Of a stretch of DNA of 64,000 bases, positions 36,201 to 51,200 are shown piece by piece (the stretch's first letter is position 1; each line of letters begins with the position of its first letter). A model generated the notes under the pieces. The model worked only from the letters and a program-made list of their open reading frames with translations. It had not been told where the DNA came from and searched no databases. The position numbers were made by a program, and so were the translations under genes. The stretch lies in assembly GCA_020152595.1 (NCBI GenBank), contig JAIGNY010003228.1:226001-290000 (forward strand), read 5' to 3'. The stretch is from Chiridota heheva (taxonomy: Eukaryota; Echinodermata; Holothuroidea; Apodida; Chiridotidae).

Positions 36201-39200
36201 TTAATTCGAAATTCTTTGACTGCAAATTTTAAAAAGCCAAATAATAATAAAAATAATAACAACAACAACAACAATAATGAATAAAGAATTAAAAAAAAGA
36301 ATTAAACACAGAAAAAGAGTCTTTCAGCCCTGCTCCTCATGCCCCATTCCAGACACTCCAAAATACATAAGTTGTACTACCAAATATTATTATATATGTG
36401 AAAGCCATGTTACCTAAAAATCGGGCAGTTTGAAAAAAATCAGGCAAATTTAGTTGACACTCCCCCTCCCATTATGTCAGTGCTCACGAAGCCCTGCTCA
36501 CCTTGTGTCATAATGTGATATCCACCTGTATGGCTCCACTGGTATTTGCACCTGAGGTTTGTCATTATTGTCAGCGTACCCAGAAAGCTCCTGAAAATGA
36601 AAAAATAACATGAAATTGAGGAAGTTTTAGTTTCAAACAACATTACCATTTTTAATTTGAGAAGGGAGAGGGTGCTTGCTTCCTCCAAACATTAAAAAAC
36701 TTGCACTAAAAATTGGCAAATTCTTCATGAAAAATTAGTATAACTGTATATCTACTTGTACACCAGGTATCAAAATATTGAGTTTTTAGTCACTTAAGAT
36801 TGATACAACTTATTTACAGAATGATTCGACCTTGATTGCAAAATGGATAGCATTTAGTAAAACACAATATTGCCCAAATTCTCACATAAGTGAAACTGGG
36901 AAAAATGAACTATTAAGGTAGTAATCCTGATTTTTTTAGCAACACTTACTTTGTTACCAACAAAGTACCTTTCCCAGCCTTTCATTTTCTGATGGTGATG
37001 GCCTCTGCTGACCCTCAAATGACTTCTTGGTGATGGTGGAGTGGTTGTCTGGGTTAGTCATGTTCAAATACTCCGCTGGGTCGGCCTTCTCGATGCGCTT
37101 ACCAACAGCCTCAGGTACTTGTCCTAATTTTGTGTATGCCTTGACAAAAATTACAAGAAAAACATGGTTAGCACCCGGGTTGTAAATCTCCTTCAAAAGT
37201 GTGTGTGGGGACAGTGTGTGGGGAAGGGGACATAAGGCCAAACATTTACTCCAGAAACAATGCTTTTCAAAAACTTGTGTATTTTTTGAAACTCTGCCTG
37301 AAAGGTGGGGTGGAGGGGAAGGGGTGGGAGGGTGGGGTGGGAAGTGTGGAAGTGGTGGGGTGGGAGGGGTGAAGTGAAAGGGGTGGGGGATTTGAAATTG
37401 GTGGGACAAGTTCCTTCCTGTCCCCCAGGAGTTAAGATCCCATTTTCCCCCTTTATGCCACTGAAATGGCCCCCAAAAGTGTGGAAGGCAAACAAATTTA
37501 TCAGTACCCTTTAGTCGTACTGAAAAAGTGTAATGATATTCATGAAAATGTTTTAAAAATCACTTACATTTTCTAATTGGCAACACTTTTGAAATCCTCC
37601 AGAACCCATGCATTTTTGCTGACGACCTTGGCAATCAGGCACTACAATCAACACTGATTTCAAAGTTTTTCAATATGTAACAAAGGATTTGGCATGTTTT
37701 ACTTACATCTTTCATGACGTAGAGTGGCTTGGCTTTCTCGTGGGTGAACCCTGTTTCCCGTTCTGATCTGTGGGTTATTCTTGCAAGCTTCTCATCTCCC
37801 TGCATCAACACAAATCATAGTTTATAATGTTAAAAAAAGCTTAATCCATCTGAGCCATGAGGCTCATTGAGCTGGTGCTTATCCCCGGTTTCCATGGCGC
37901 AAGCAGATGAGAGTACATGACTCCCCCTTGACGGGATGCCAGTCCATCGCAGATTAACTCCCCAGCAGTGCTGGTACTCATTTTACAGCTGAGTGGACTG
38001 AAGCAAGTAGAGTAAAGTGCCTTGCTCAGGGACATGAATACGAGCATAACTCCTTAACCACTGAGCCACAGCACCTCTAAATGTATATTAAATAAATTGC
38101 ATTGAGGAAGTCAAGTTGTCTCAAAGCATTAGTCATTTTCAGAGTTGTACTGTAGGCTATCTGAGGTGACTTGCAGTTCTGTATTTTAATATACTGAACC
38201 TTTTTACAAACATCAATGTGAAAACATCAAACCAGTGCATTTCTAGGTTACTTTAGCAGAGGTGGTGGAGCGTTCAAAATTTTAGAGGACAGAAAAAGAA
38301 GAGGGGGGTAATGAGGTCAGGTGACATGTGATAAAAATTGTGGGGGGCTACTGAGATTGGGTTGAATGTGACAACACATGTTCACCTGAAATTTTTGAGG
38401 GGGTTGAATGTGACAACACATGTTCACCTGAAATTTTGAGGGGGTTGATGCCCCCCGCCCAAGGCTCCGCCACCCTTCTTTAGTAATCACTTTACGAATG
38501 TGCTACTTCTGCACACAACTACTGTAGTGTAGTTAACAGCTTCTATTTTCAAAATGGATTTCTGTTGTCAAAATGGACTGGAATAGAGCCTTCACATTTG
38601 CCTTTATACTCCTTTTTTGTAGTTAAACTCTGTACCAGAATAGCAACCTAAATTTTTGTTTGCTATTTTGGCACAGAGTGTATTAAGTACCTAAAAAGGA
38701 GTATAACGGTAATGGAAAGGCTTTACTCCAGTCCATTTGGACAATAGAAATCCATTTTGAAAATAGAAGCTGTTATTTACATAGATATATGGAACACTAC
38801 ATTCATGCAACACTAAAAGGTTAAGGATGCACAATCATGTTATGTAGTGTTAACAAGCATGGATGCATCATGATTGTGTTTAGCAGATGATGGGGTAAGC
38901 AATGCCATTTCTGTTAACTTACTTCCCTTTTGGCTCCCTTTGATTTTAATGGCTGTCTTAAAACAAATTTGTAGAGAAGTTCTAACAGTAAGGTGTTTGA
39001 AATTAAGAGGTCCTTTAAAAACCCTCAAAAGGATTACTTTGAAAACTTCCAAACGGATCCCTTTGAGCCTTTTGAAAACTTCCAAAGGGATTCTTTTGAA
39101 AACATCCAAAGGCATTCCTATGAAAACCTCCAGAGGGATTTCCTTTAAAAACCTCCAAAGGGATCTCTTTGAAAACCTCCAAAGGGATTCCTTTAGAATC

Positions 39201-42200
39201 ACTATAAAATAGTCAGAAATTATAATAAAAAAACCTCTCAAGTCCAATTGAAATTTCTTTGAATCTCCATGATGGAATGTTTTGGCTAGGTCTTCATGCA
39301 TGATTAAAAGTGTTGTTAATGTCAGAAATCAAGATTCTTCATGAAAGGAAAAGCAACTGTTATTGCAAAGTACAATTGTCATTTCTAAATAGAAACACTG
39401 CATGCACACACAAAAATAAAGTCAAATTCTTACATTCTGATTGATGTCCGAGAGCAAAGAGTATGGCCCACAAACCAAAAGAAAGAAGAGTTAATGATTG
39501 ATTAATTAATATGTCATTTTTACCAAAATGAATAGAAATCCAAGTAATTCAAACAAACAGTAAGAAAACAAATATGTGATTGACCTAATAAACATGTACA
39601 AACATTTTTTTTGCATTCATTACTTTTTATCATGTGTATATGTGAGTCAGGTTTGATGGTCCAGTTTACCAATAACTTGCATTCAATAGGCTTATTGATC
39701 AATTGAACAAGATTGTATAGCAATCCGACATTAATTGGACAACACAATTATAAAAGGAGGTGACAAATTTGTTGACCAGGTGCTGTGTTTAAAAAATTCC
39801 TGAAATCTGCTCAAATTTATTCAAAAACAAATAGAATGTGAAATAATAAAGTAGAAGAATTGCTCAAATTTTAAAGAATTGCTCAAATTGTACCTATTTA
39901 CTAATTAATGTTACCCTCCATACCAAGCTTCTTCCATTCCCTTTTTTGCATTTTCTGCAATATTCTAACCAGCTTAACTAGGAAATACCCTTTGGGAAAT
40001 ATACAACTACTATAGCTGTATCCAAGTATTCTTTGGTTTGATTCAAATTAATTTCAAATAATGAGTATGGGTTTGTATGGATGATCTTCATGATATAAGT
40101 TGCAAAAACAACTTCTGGTTACCATGGCAATATATGAGGGAGAGAGGCTGCACAATGCTATGAGGACTGGGTCAGGTTTTACTTAATAGGGTTGATTCAA
40201 ATGAATCCTACTGCACTGATTGTGTCAGTATTGTAGGTTTGAGGAGAGTGTTTCATTAAAATATGGTTCAGGTTGTAGTCAGAATTTGAGGGTGCAAGGG
40301 GTGATTAGCCCCCTTACAATTTTCTCCACACTTATATCTTTTGTATTGTGATTTTTGTTTGTATTTTAGTGTGATTTTATCATTTGACCCCCCCCCCCCC
40401 TCCCCCCTCCTCCCACACACACTTTCAGTTGCCAACTTTCAAAATTTGGTGACTTTTCCCCCACTTTTGGTGTGGGCAAATCCTGCTCATGCTAAAGCTA
40501 AATCCATCCGAAGCCATTAGGCTCACAGGGCCGGTGCTTATCCACATGTTTCCATAGCACATGCGATGAGAGTGCTGCATGATTGCCCTTGGATGTCCCC
40601 AGCAAAGCTGATACTCATTTTACAGCTGAGTGGACTAAAGCAAGTAGTGTAAACTTAAGTGTCTTGTTCAATGACACAATGCAGCACTCACGCGATGGGT
40701 AATCAAGCCCGGTACCTTTCAGTTATCAGCATGACTCATTAACCACTGAGCAACTTAAATGCAATTCTTTTTTTAATTACTCAATTTTTTTTCTTCTCAT
40801 AAATGAATAAAAATGGAAAGAAGAACTTGATGTCATGCAATGTTAAAATGAAAAAAATCAAGTTATGATCAACTTACGTTCATGTAGTATGTTGGCAAGT
40901 AATGTGTCTTTGTGAGGCTTACACCAGTTGGTCTGTCTGTAAAGAAACCCTGAAAATAAGCACACAAAAAAAAAATTGTTAATCATAAGCACTTTGAAAT
41001 TTCCAATATGGAAATGAAATATTTATTTAGTAATTCTTAAAATTCAAACATAACTGTAATATTTTTTGGAAAAATATATTTTGTTATTACGATTTTATGT
41101 CATGGGAAGAATATGAATAGTTATGACACAGACCTATGGAACAAACAAGGAGCGGAACATCCCATAGTGAAAGTGGGAGAAAAAGCTTGATTCTTATCTA
41201 CATCTTTTTTGTTATCATCTTGAATGAAATATCAAAACTATATTAAAAGCAAATTACACCAAAACAATGCTGATGAGTACTTGCTGACATTTCATTTCTA
41301 CATCGGTTTAAAGTACATCCCAACCATGGATCTTTATTTTTGACATGTTTTTCTTTCAGTCAAACAGGCTAGTTAAAGACTGAAGATATAAGTTTTATGA
41401 CACGCTTTGCCTATTGTTGGTCAACCCTCAAGATGTTTCTGTGGTGGTTATTAGAGGGCTAAAACCATTTTTTCTTCTTTAAATTCTTGAAGTTCAAAGT
41501 GTTTTTTTAACTTTTTTGAATGAGGTCAAAAGGTCATGTTTACATGAATCAAATTGTTTAAACATTTAGGTTATTAAACATTGCAGTACAGCCCTACTGA
41601 TGACCTGTACAATTTAAAAACATGATGTATGCTATCTGATACTTACAGGGTATACGTTTTTGTGGGATGATCCTGGGTGAAATGTGATTGGTTCTATGTT
41701 ATATGCATGTGTATAGCCCGAGCCTTCCTTCCTGCCAACCGTCATGTTGGATATATCCTCTGAAAATATGAGTTTGGGTTAATGATAGTAAATGAAGCAG
41801 TAATAAATAGGTCATCTGGCAAAAGCATAGATCAGGGGTGGAAAAGTGATCAGAATTGACCCCATGTCAGCATCATGTGTGGGGTTTACCTACTAAAAGT
41901 GGGATCAGAGTAATCAAATCAAACTTGGACATTAACTTTCTTTCCGAAAATTCACCATTAAAAATATGAAAATGGAAAGAATTGAAGGTGCAAATTCTTC
42001 CCATAATCCCAGCTATGATTGTAGGTCGTTTGTGATATTTATAAATTTTCATGCAGATGTATCTTTGTGTATGTTGTTTTTATTTTAGGGCGGGGATTAA
42101 CAATAATCATCTTCCACTTTTTTACTTATACGGGCATGACTAAATTCAGCCTTAAAATCCTCCAATGTGATTCAGCCCTATTTTATGATACATTATACAT

Positions 42201-45200
42201 ATCTTCATAAAAACTACTCACTTCTTTCAGTCGGCATTCCTTGATAACGCACCTTATTTTCAGTACTCATAAAGCTTGGTCCCTGTGAATGTAACAACAT
42301 CAATGGGGAATGATAGTATAAACACGTAAGGGTAGTGTGTGGAATCAAACATAAAGTACTACTTAAAATGAATGTTATATTGAATTTCAATGTTTTGGTA
42401 ATGAGTGTAGTATAAGTCAAAATACCTTCAGAAGTATACTGAGGACAGTTCCCTCTCCTGCAATTTATTCTAGAAGTCATGCTTATAGAATAATGAGTAA
42501 GAGCTTTTCTTAAGTATCTACAGAAAGTCATAGGAGCATCTTCCCCCCCCCCCTCCCTCCCATGAGGCAGAATTTAAGGGACAATGCCACACTTTATTTT
42601 CCAAATTTGTATCTTTCGTATGGCAATTTTTTATTTTGTGCTTCCTCCCCACTTTCGGTAGGCAAATCCCGCCCACCCCCCCTTTTCCTTTGCTCCTTCT
42701 TAGATGCTGTGTATTTTCCCCTTTATCAAACTTTGTTATTAGTTGATCAACGTACTGTATGCAACAGATATGAAAGGGATACCTGCAACAACAAAAACCT
42801 ACACCTTAAAAAGATGTCTCAAAAATAGATTTACACTATTTTCTCCCCTCCCCCTCACTGTTCTTCATAAAAGGATGCACTTTTAAGAATGCATTTATAC
42901 ATGATAACAAATATCATTTTGCATTAAGCAATAACAGGTGCGTAATTTCATGTTAAAGATATAACTTTGAAAGCACTCACATGTCCACCATTTTCTAGAG
43001 TTACAGGATCGTTCAACTTCAGTTTGTGTAGTAATGCTCTGTGCTGTGGTAGTACACCACTAATTGAAGGACCTAAACCATGGTCTCTTGTGTTGACACA
43101 TACACTCTTAACCTAAGGGGAGAGAAAAGGAGAGTCAAATAAAAGACTTATAGTTTTTCAACAAGGAGACATTCAAATTATATGATCCTCATTATATTCC
43201 TATAATACTCAATTTTATTATATCACAATTCATGCTTCAGTCAGTCTGATAGTTGTGATGACTTCAACCATGTACTAAGAGGACTAAGCCAAAAAGCTCT
43301 ATAGGTATATGAAGAGGCAGCAACAATGTGAGTTTTAATATGCTAAAAACAATGCAAAAAGGCCCATCAAAATTGGTTAATAATTTACCAATTTATAGCA
43401 TTTTAACACATGCACAATATTTGTGAGCTGAGAATGGGATAACTATGTAGAAAATTGTTAAAGTTATTGATTTTAGTCCTTTCTTTTTCGGTTGGCTATA
43501 GCGAACATGAAATTTGCTATTATTATAAGCTTGACCTAGATTTGCTTTGGTGAGAAATAAAGCTCCTGTAATCTATACAAAAGTTTGAATATTCATGCGA
43601 CCCTCTGACATCACTTCCCAAAAATCTTTTTTTTAACCTACAGTACTATATGTTTTAATTTTTTATCACAGCAGCTGTTGACCAATCCAAATTTTATACA
43701 AGCATGTTTGAATAACTTACAGCTCCAACTGTTGGATATGTGATGGGGTCCTGCCTGGTAAATCCACTCCCACCTGGGACAGCTGTGTTGGTAGCCTATC
43801 CCATCCATTGGACCCAATTGAGGGCTTGAAGTGTATCTTGGTGATGGAGTTATAATTACCTTGTAAGATTTTACTGAAAAGAATAATAAAAAGAATAACT
43901 ATTAGATCAAAAATAAACTTAATCATTGAACTTGAGTCAACACAAAAAGTATTCTATTACTTGTAAGGACTCAAATTTAGGAGTTAAATCTTACAAAAAG
44001 TTGTTTCCTGGTAATGCGTTTAGGTGAAGTTTGTAATGTTTATCTTTCTACAAAATCCTATAGCCATGAAAACAAATCCACCATCAACAAAACAAAACAA
44101 AATTTCATCATTACAAATGGAAAGTTGCAGTGATGAATTTAGTTTCCATCAGAAGATATTGCTTATCTGGAAAACTCAGGTACATGTAAAGTGATCAGTC
44201 TTAATTCTAAGATTGATAGTTTGCTGAATCAGTGACAGATCCAGGAATTTGTATTTGTTCAAAATAATTTGTAAAACGCCATTATCCACATATGTTCAGC
44301 GGCGCTATAAAGAAAATGCTTCTGCATAAAAATAAGTCTTCAGCCTTCATCTAAAAACATTGACATTGGGAGCAAGTTTAATATTATTTGTCAAGGAATT
44401 CCATAAAGCTGGTGCAGCACATGTGAATATTTCTTGGAGGAGGCATTAATTGCCTGCCCCCCCTTAAAACCCATCTTTTTTTTGGTCTTTTTTTTTTTTT
44501 TGTGACCGCGGACTAACCTCCATGTTGCCCATCATAAGAGATAACCCAATCAATACAATTCAAGATGATGTTTTTGTATTTTGTGAAGATCTATACAGAT
44601 GAATTATCTTTCATTTAAATATGCAGTGTGTTGTCACGTCTCTTTCTCAAAAAATAAGATATATAAGTTATAAGTTGCCCCTCAATGTCAACCCCAAAGA
44701 AAAACCAACTTCGGGGAAACTTTTTCCTGCTTTCAGATCTTTGTTTAGAGCTAGAAAACCCAGCCAAAAGCTTATTTTCTGGACTGATTTTATTTTTTCT
44801 GCAAATGAAACCATATCTTTGTCCTCATTTAGTACAGATCATCACTGAAAAACTAACATTTTAAGCCATTTGGGGGCATCAAAAACACGTAATCTTTAGA
44901 GCTTCCTGGGGGTTTTGCCCCTGGACCCCACCATGGGCCCATAAGTGGGGCCCTGGAACCCATGCCTTTATGCACATGCTTTGTGTGCACAATGCCGCTG
45001 ATGGTGGTGAATACATTGCATCGAACACATAACATTCACCATTCTTCAAATTCCCCCCTCCCCCCGCTTTAATTTTATTTTTTCTAAATTCACCCTTGTG
45101 GAGCACTAGATATACTTCCTAGGGTGGGGGTAATGGTAAAGGTTAACAAATTGCCCCATTTCAGACTCTTATGATGTCCTGCCCGGCTTTTTATCATTTT

Positions 45201-48200
45201 TAATTCTTTAAACATTAATATACTTTCCCACTTTCGCCAATCTGCTACGGTACTAAGTAGTTTTTCATTTTATCTTCATTTTGTTAAAATTATTTTACCT
45301 AAGTTTCTTTTACCAATTCCACTATTGTTTGCAATTCTATTTTCATAATTCCCAAATTTTACCTCAAAAGTTGGGGAAAATATGTAACTAGCAAGATGAC
45401 ATCAGCTGTAGGGAGGGGTGACACCACAGTTCTTATGCTGCAGGCTGCAGTTTAAGAACAAGTTTGGTTCCCCAACCCCTCTCTCACACATGTGTGCACA
45501 CACATAGTTTATGCATTTTTAAAATTAAATGAAATATACAGTATCATAAAATATTTAAATCTGCATAATTTTAGGAATGTGTTGTCCTGTGCAGCAAAAC
45601 TTACCTCATGGCTGGATTGTCCAGTTCATCAATCCTCCGACTGTAATACACACCTGGTCTGAAATTTGATTGGTACCCTGTGCCCACATGCTTGCCAGCT
45701 CTTGGGTGGTAGGGCTCTTTCCCATAGGAGGATGAGTAGGATGTGGAGTAGAATTTCATGGTATCCACATCAGGGCCATGGCTCTCGGACATGTGGGCAG
45801 TGCGCTGCCCTACAGGATGGAGAGGCATTTTGTAGTCTGGGGCAGGCAAGCTATGATTCAAAAAAGAAAATTAATCAGTTGTTGCTTTGTGTAAACAGAT
45901 GGATACAGTATGCTAATGCAGAGCTCTAGGTGATGCTTTGCTATAATTACCACAAAGTCTTAACTTCATATTTTGCCTTTTCCACAAGTTTTGAGGAATC
46001 TTTTGAAAATATTACATTGAGGAATGGTCCTTTCATTCCTCACTTACATTCATAGACCTCTACAACATAAGACTAAAGGAGCTAGTGCTACAATATGGGA
46101 TGGGGAAGGGGATCGCTCCTTCTACAATCAATTTGCCTTGTCCAACCACCCCTCCCCAACTGCAAACTTGTGCATCACCATTGCTTGTAGTATTTCTTTG
46201 TTCCAAATATGTCTTACTTAGGCATATCTATTTATTCATTTTAGTTCTTTAATCAGGGCCAGTCTGGCAATCATGTAATAGGCCTATGCTGTTGGCATGG
46301 AGCTTGCCAGTTTGACCAAGTTTACTTGGCATATTTTACACTCAAGATTATAAAGAAATACATTAAAATTACAGAGATATGAACAAAATTGGCCTAAATA
46401 GCTAGGTTTTTAAAAGTTTGGCATGGAGAGAACATACAAACAAGTTTTCTACTGTGGCATAGCCTGTGCAGTCTAATTGGACTGCATGTCACAGGGCCTA
46501 ATGTAGTGTGTTTCCGATATAGACAAATTATTGTTTTCACCATAAAACTGTGTGTTTCCGGCAGAAACACACGGTTTTCATAGCAGAAATGCACATTTTT
46601 GTTAGGTATGATATACTGTATATTGTACATTTCTTTAAATAACAAAGTCTACTGAACAAAAAGAAATGTTAACAAAGAAAGATCAATTTTGTTTTTATCT
46701 GCATATCCCTAAAGTATGTTAGTTACTAATGTTACACATGTACATGTAAGTTACTAAGTCTGCTAAGTATATTGGTAAGTACATTAGGCCTATACTCTTT
46801 TCATCCTTGTTGAAACAACCATTACTTATGCATTCTTATACTTACAGTATATAAGAATGAGTAATACTTAAATTACTTCTTTGACCTCAGCTCCATAACA
46901 GTTTACACACATATGGGACACTGCCAACCCCCCTTTATGATCATTAAATCAAATCTCTTACTGTCACATGTTAGGCCTAGATATATGAACAGAAAGAATT
47001 GAAAGAATTTGAAAGATATTCTAATATGCACACATCCTGTACTAGCAGGCTAATCAGATTTGTTACTCTGTGGTCATGCTATCACACGTTCTTGAAATCC
47101 TTGTAATAGGCTATACCGCTTTTTACATGTGTTGATTAATTTGATTCACTGATTGACAATGGATTTAACCATGATTAATCAGGACAACATTCCAACTCAT
47201 ATCAAGAAAAGTAAAAGTTTTCAAGTGATACTTTGCGAAAGGGTACCAGTGCTTTCTGCCCCTGCGCTTTCTGCCCCTGCGCTTTCCGCCCCTGCGCTTT
47301 CCGCCCCTGCGCTTTCCGCCCCTGCGCTTTCCGCCCCTGCGCTTTCCGCCCCTGCGCTTTCCGCCCCTGCGCTTTCCGCCCCTGCGCTTTCCGCCCCTGC
47401 GCTTTCCGCCTGGCGCTTTCCCGCCCCCGCTTTCCCGCCCCTGCGCTTCCCGCCCCTGAGCTTTCCGCCCCTGCGCTTTCCGCCCCTGCGCTTTCCGCCC
47501 CTGCGCTTTCCGCCCCTGCGCTTTCCGCCCCTGCGCTTTCCGCCCCTGCGCTTTCCGCCCCTGCGCTATCCGCCCCTGCACTTTCCGCCCCTGCGCTTTC
47601 CGCCCCTGCGCTTTCCGCCCCTGCGCTTCCCGCCCCTGCACTTTCCGCCCCTGCACTTTCCGCCCCTGCGCTTTCCACCCATGTGCCTTCCGCTCCTAAA
47701 AACGATGTTTTCCAACCCAAGCATGTTGGTGGCAGAGAAACCAATAAAAAGGAACCTTTTTTCACTTATTTCAGGAACTAATTTAAGTTGGTAACATAAT
47801 AAAAAAGATAATAGCAGAATAGATTGTTGGATTATATTACGTCAGCAAAATGGTGAAGTGTAATACATTCTTACGCTAATCCTATTTATTACATTTTATA
47901 TGAAATGGAGATGTAATGAGATCAACTTTTAGGAAAAAAGGCAGTTTAACTTGTAACATGCTTATAACTTTGATGGGATTGATCTAATTAATTTATTTAA
48001 TTTCAATATTTTTTGAGGAAGTTAAGGCTCAAAGCAGTGTGCGTAAGGCTACTGGATTCTTTGCAAAGAATTTAAAAGAATGGTAAAGTTTAAGAAAATC
48101 ACTTTCCGCCATAAAAACAGTGTGTTTCCACCACAGCAGAAATGCACGTTTTTTATGGCAGAAAGTAATGGCGGAAACACATGATGGCGGAAATGCACAA

Positions 48201-51200
48201 AAACAGTGCTGGGTGAAAATTATAAAAAGAAACACACAGAGCCCTTGGTAAAAATGTAAAAAAATGAATATAAAACAATAAATATCAAACAAGAAATAGT
48301 AGAATAAGATTTTTTTAGAAGAAGAAAGAAAAACAAATGGCAGTAAAAGTAGCTCGGCCTGATATAGTATGAATCTTCATACTCCAATCCTTCACTCTGA
48401 ATCTCTGATTCAAAGTATAAACCACTACATACATAATAAATTACACGCTTAAGCAAAGTCAATGGGCTTCAATGCGTTTTTTTTAAAAGTTGCCCAGAAA
48501 TGGGCAACTTGATTTTCGGTATGAAGACTTCCATATTTTAACCCAAAAATCAGCACAAGGAAACTGGAATTTGTTTTACAATTTGTAAATATCGGAATAA
48601 ATCAATTCTTTTCCTAAAAGGATACACATTTTTCATTCAAAATAAAGTTTTGACACAATTTCTGCGAGCATCTTGACACAAATGTAACATGCACGTAAGC
48701 ATTATTTCCAACCCATAAGAAAATAGAACGCTTGTGTAAAGAAATTATTGACATATTTTGAGTGCGTATCTACAATCTCTGTGCAGCCTTGAGTGTATGA
48801 ACACACCATTGTGGGTCCTATGTGCATGTTACTTACATGTATGTATGATGCATACAATTTGTATGTATTAATATTGACAAAGAATAAGGGGCACATCTGC
48901 AGAATACCCTGCATTTTTTAATGTTAATCTGTAGCAGGGCTACACGGCTACGCACTGATCACTTAGTAGCCGTAACCTGTGCCCAAAACATTTCCCAAGT
49001 TTTCCGACTTCAATTAAAACCTCCACCATATAGCCCATAGCCCTATCCAAAACTCAAAAGGACACCCAACTATGTAGCCCGTAGCCTATGAATATGTGTC
49101 ATTCTAAAAATTAAGTCAGAGAATAAAGGGACCTCGCAGTCCATAGCCCTATTCACAAGGAGGCTTATCTACAGTATGTAGCTTATAGCCCATTCCAAAG
49201 AAGACCCACACAAACAAATGGGCCTTCGTACTAGCCCAGAGCATGCAACTTACCCTGTATTCAAACCCCAAAAAATACATACTTTGAAGAAAAAAACTTA
49301 GAAAACACAAGGAAAACAATTAAAAACTTCAACATATTCATGGCAGACTGTGTAGCCTCTGTGTGGAACAGCGGGGTATTCTGCAATTATTGCGAACAAG
49401 GATGTTGAGGTAGTCAAATTCAAACGAATATTGATAGTGCGCAACAACGCAATTGTCGCGTTTTTAAACGAACGCGCATTGTGAATTTGGTTGTATTTGT
49501 GCCCGTTTTGGTTCCTTCCTTTTTCAAATTGTATGCGCACATTTGCAACATTTGTTGCAACGCTATCATCCTGTGCACAAGACACTGAATTTCTTCAAGA
49601 GAATTGATCAATATTACCGTTTTTTACAGAGAATTTGGGAAATTTACCAAAACATTAGTTGAAATAAATTGTTCAGCTTTATGTTTGCATGGCTACATTA
49701 GGCAAAATTTTAGTGCGTCGGTGTTAATTTTCATGCTCTTTTGTGACCACTGTACTGTAGGGTGGTGGTCGTATCTACTAATGTTAGGCCTAATAGCTAA
49801 ATACAAAAACAAGGTTATTAAACGAAATACTGTTCTTCAATTTCAAATAGGCCTATTATAGTAAACAAGGGCCTAGTACTATTGTAACACAAGGTATGTA
49901 TTATATTCAAATGAATGAGGGACATGTATTTCCGCCATGGCGGAAATGCACGCTTTTTTATGGCAGAAACAACGGTTTTTCTGTTATGAAATATTTTAGA
50001 CAAAAAGTCTACTTAGTTCAAGAAAATATTTGCAAAAAATAATGTTTTTTTTACCTCACTTTTCGGTCAAGTGCTACTTTAGGTTGATTTTTATACCAAT
50101 CTGTTTTTTTTATTATCAAAATGAAATTACATGGGAACACTGCTATTAAGTTCTTAACTGCTTAATAACCATCCTCTTGCATGAAATAACAAATAGAATT
50201 TTGAAGTTATTATTCTGACTTAAGCATTATAAAGTTATTATTTTGACTTAAACATGAATTAAAGTTATATACTTTCTATTTCTTTCCTTCTCTGATAATT
50301 AATATTTAGTTAATATTCAATGAAGTTATCAATTTCTAATTAATTGTTTAACACTGGCAAAAGAACAACATTTTGAAAAGTACAGGGCTTCCCCCTGAGC
50401 CCATATACAACTTCTTTTACATGAATATTTATATAGGAAAATGGTAAAAACATAAACATATTTTAATGGTTTGTTTTGGTTTGTTGATGTTTAACGGCAC
50501 CGGGACAGTCAGAGTCAAAAGTGCCAAGAGAGTGTTAATAAATAATGGTGTAAGAGTAAGGATATTAAGGAGATGAAAGGTTTGTAGGGGAGATAAAGGG
50601 GAAAAGCTGAATGTGGGAGAAAAAGTTAGGTGAAAAGAAAGGGGTGTGTAAGGTTAAGTGTAGAAGGGGAGAAGATTATATGTGGTGGAAGAGGCTGTTG
50701 TTGCGGAGGAAGTTGATGATGTTTGAGGAAAAATTGTTTTTGAATTGGTTTGAGATTGAGGAGAGTGAGGAGAGAAGAGATCTGGAGTTCTGGTATAGGG
50801 GACAGGTTAAGAAAATATTCTTGATAGAGAGATCGATGTTGCAAGTGGGGCAGAGAGGGGCAGAGAGGGGCAGGGGAGCAGGGGAACATATTCTAATAAT
50901 GACAAGCATCATTTGGAGATATATGCATCGGAAGAGTCATACATTGTATCTTTAAATGATTTTGTTCTCATATATGCTACAAAAAAATATTATTAAAAAT
51001 TTGTATTAAAGAATGGTGAAAAAATACAAAATAAACAACAATATAAAAAGTAGAAATGATTGTTGTTGAAAAAAAGCCAAGTCATTTTTAAAGAAAAACG
51101 AAAGAATATCTAAATGAAATTGCCACCTATCTGAATATGATATCAAAGAAAAATGTTAGGCAAATATACCATGTGTTTTATATTGCCTTAACATTCCGGA

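Larger units (their letters stand above)
40950..42980 (-). other. SAXO4 introns around exons 4-5
   Basis: Short AT-rich introns (40950-41646, 41760-42221, 42283-42980) with C-rich low-complexity spots near 42543 and 42675. No further exon found; the phases of the flanking exons match directly. Confidence 0.6.

Noticed and set aside
39425..39445. Extra SAXO4 exon suggested by a donor-like site
   Set aside because: The only acceptor leaves a 3-nt exon, and exons 6 and 7 already join in phase 0 with family-like sequence.
47153..47794. Proline- or glycine-rich open frames
   Set aside because: By-product of the 15-bp array; intronic and present on both strands.
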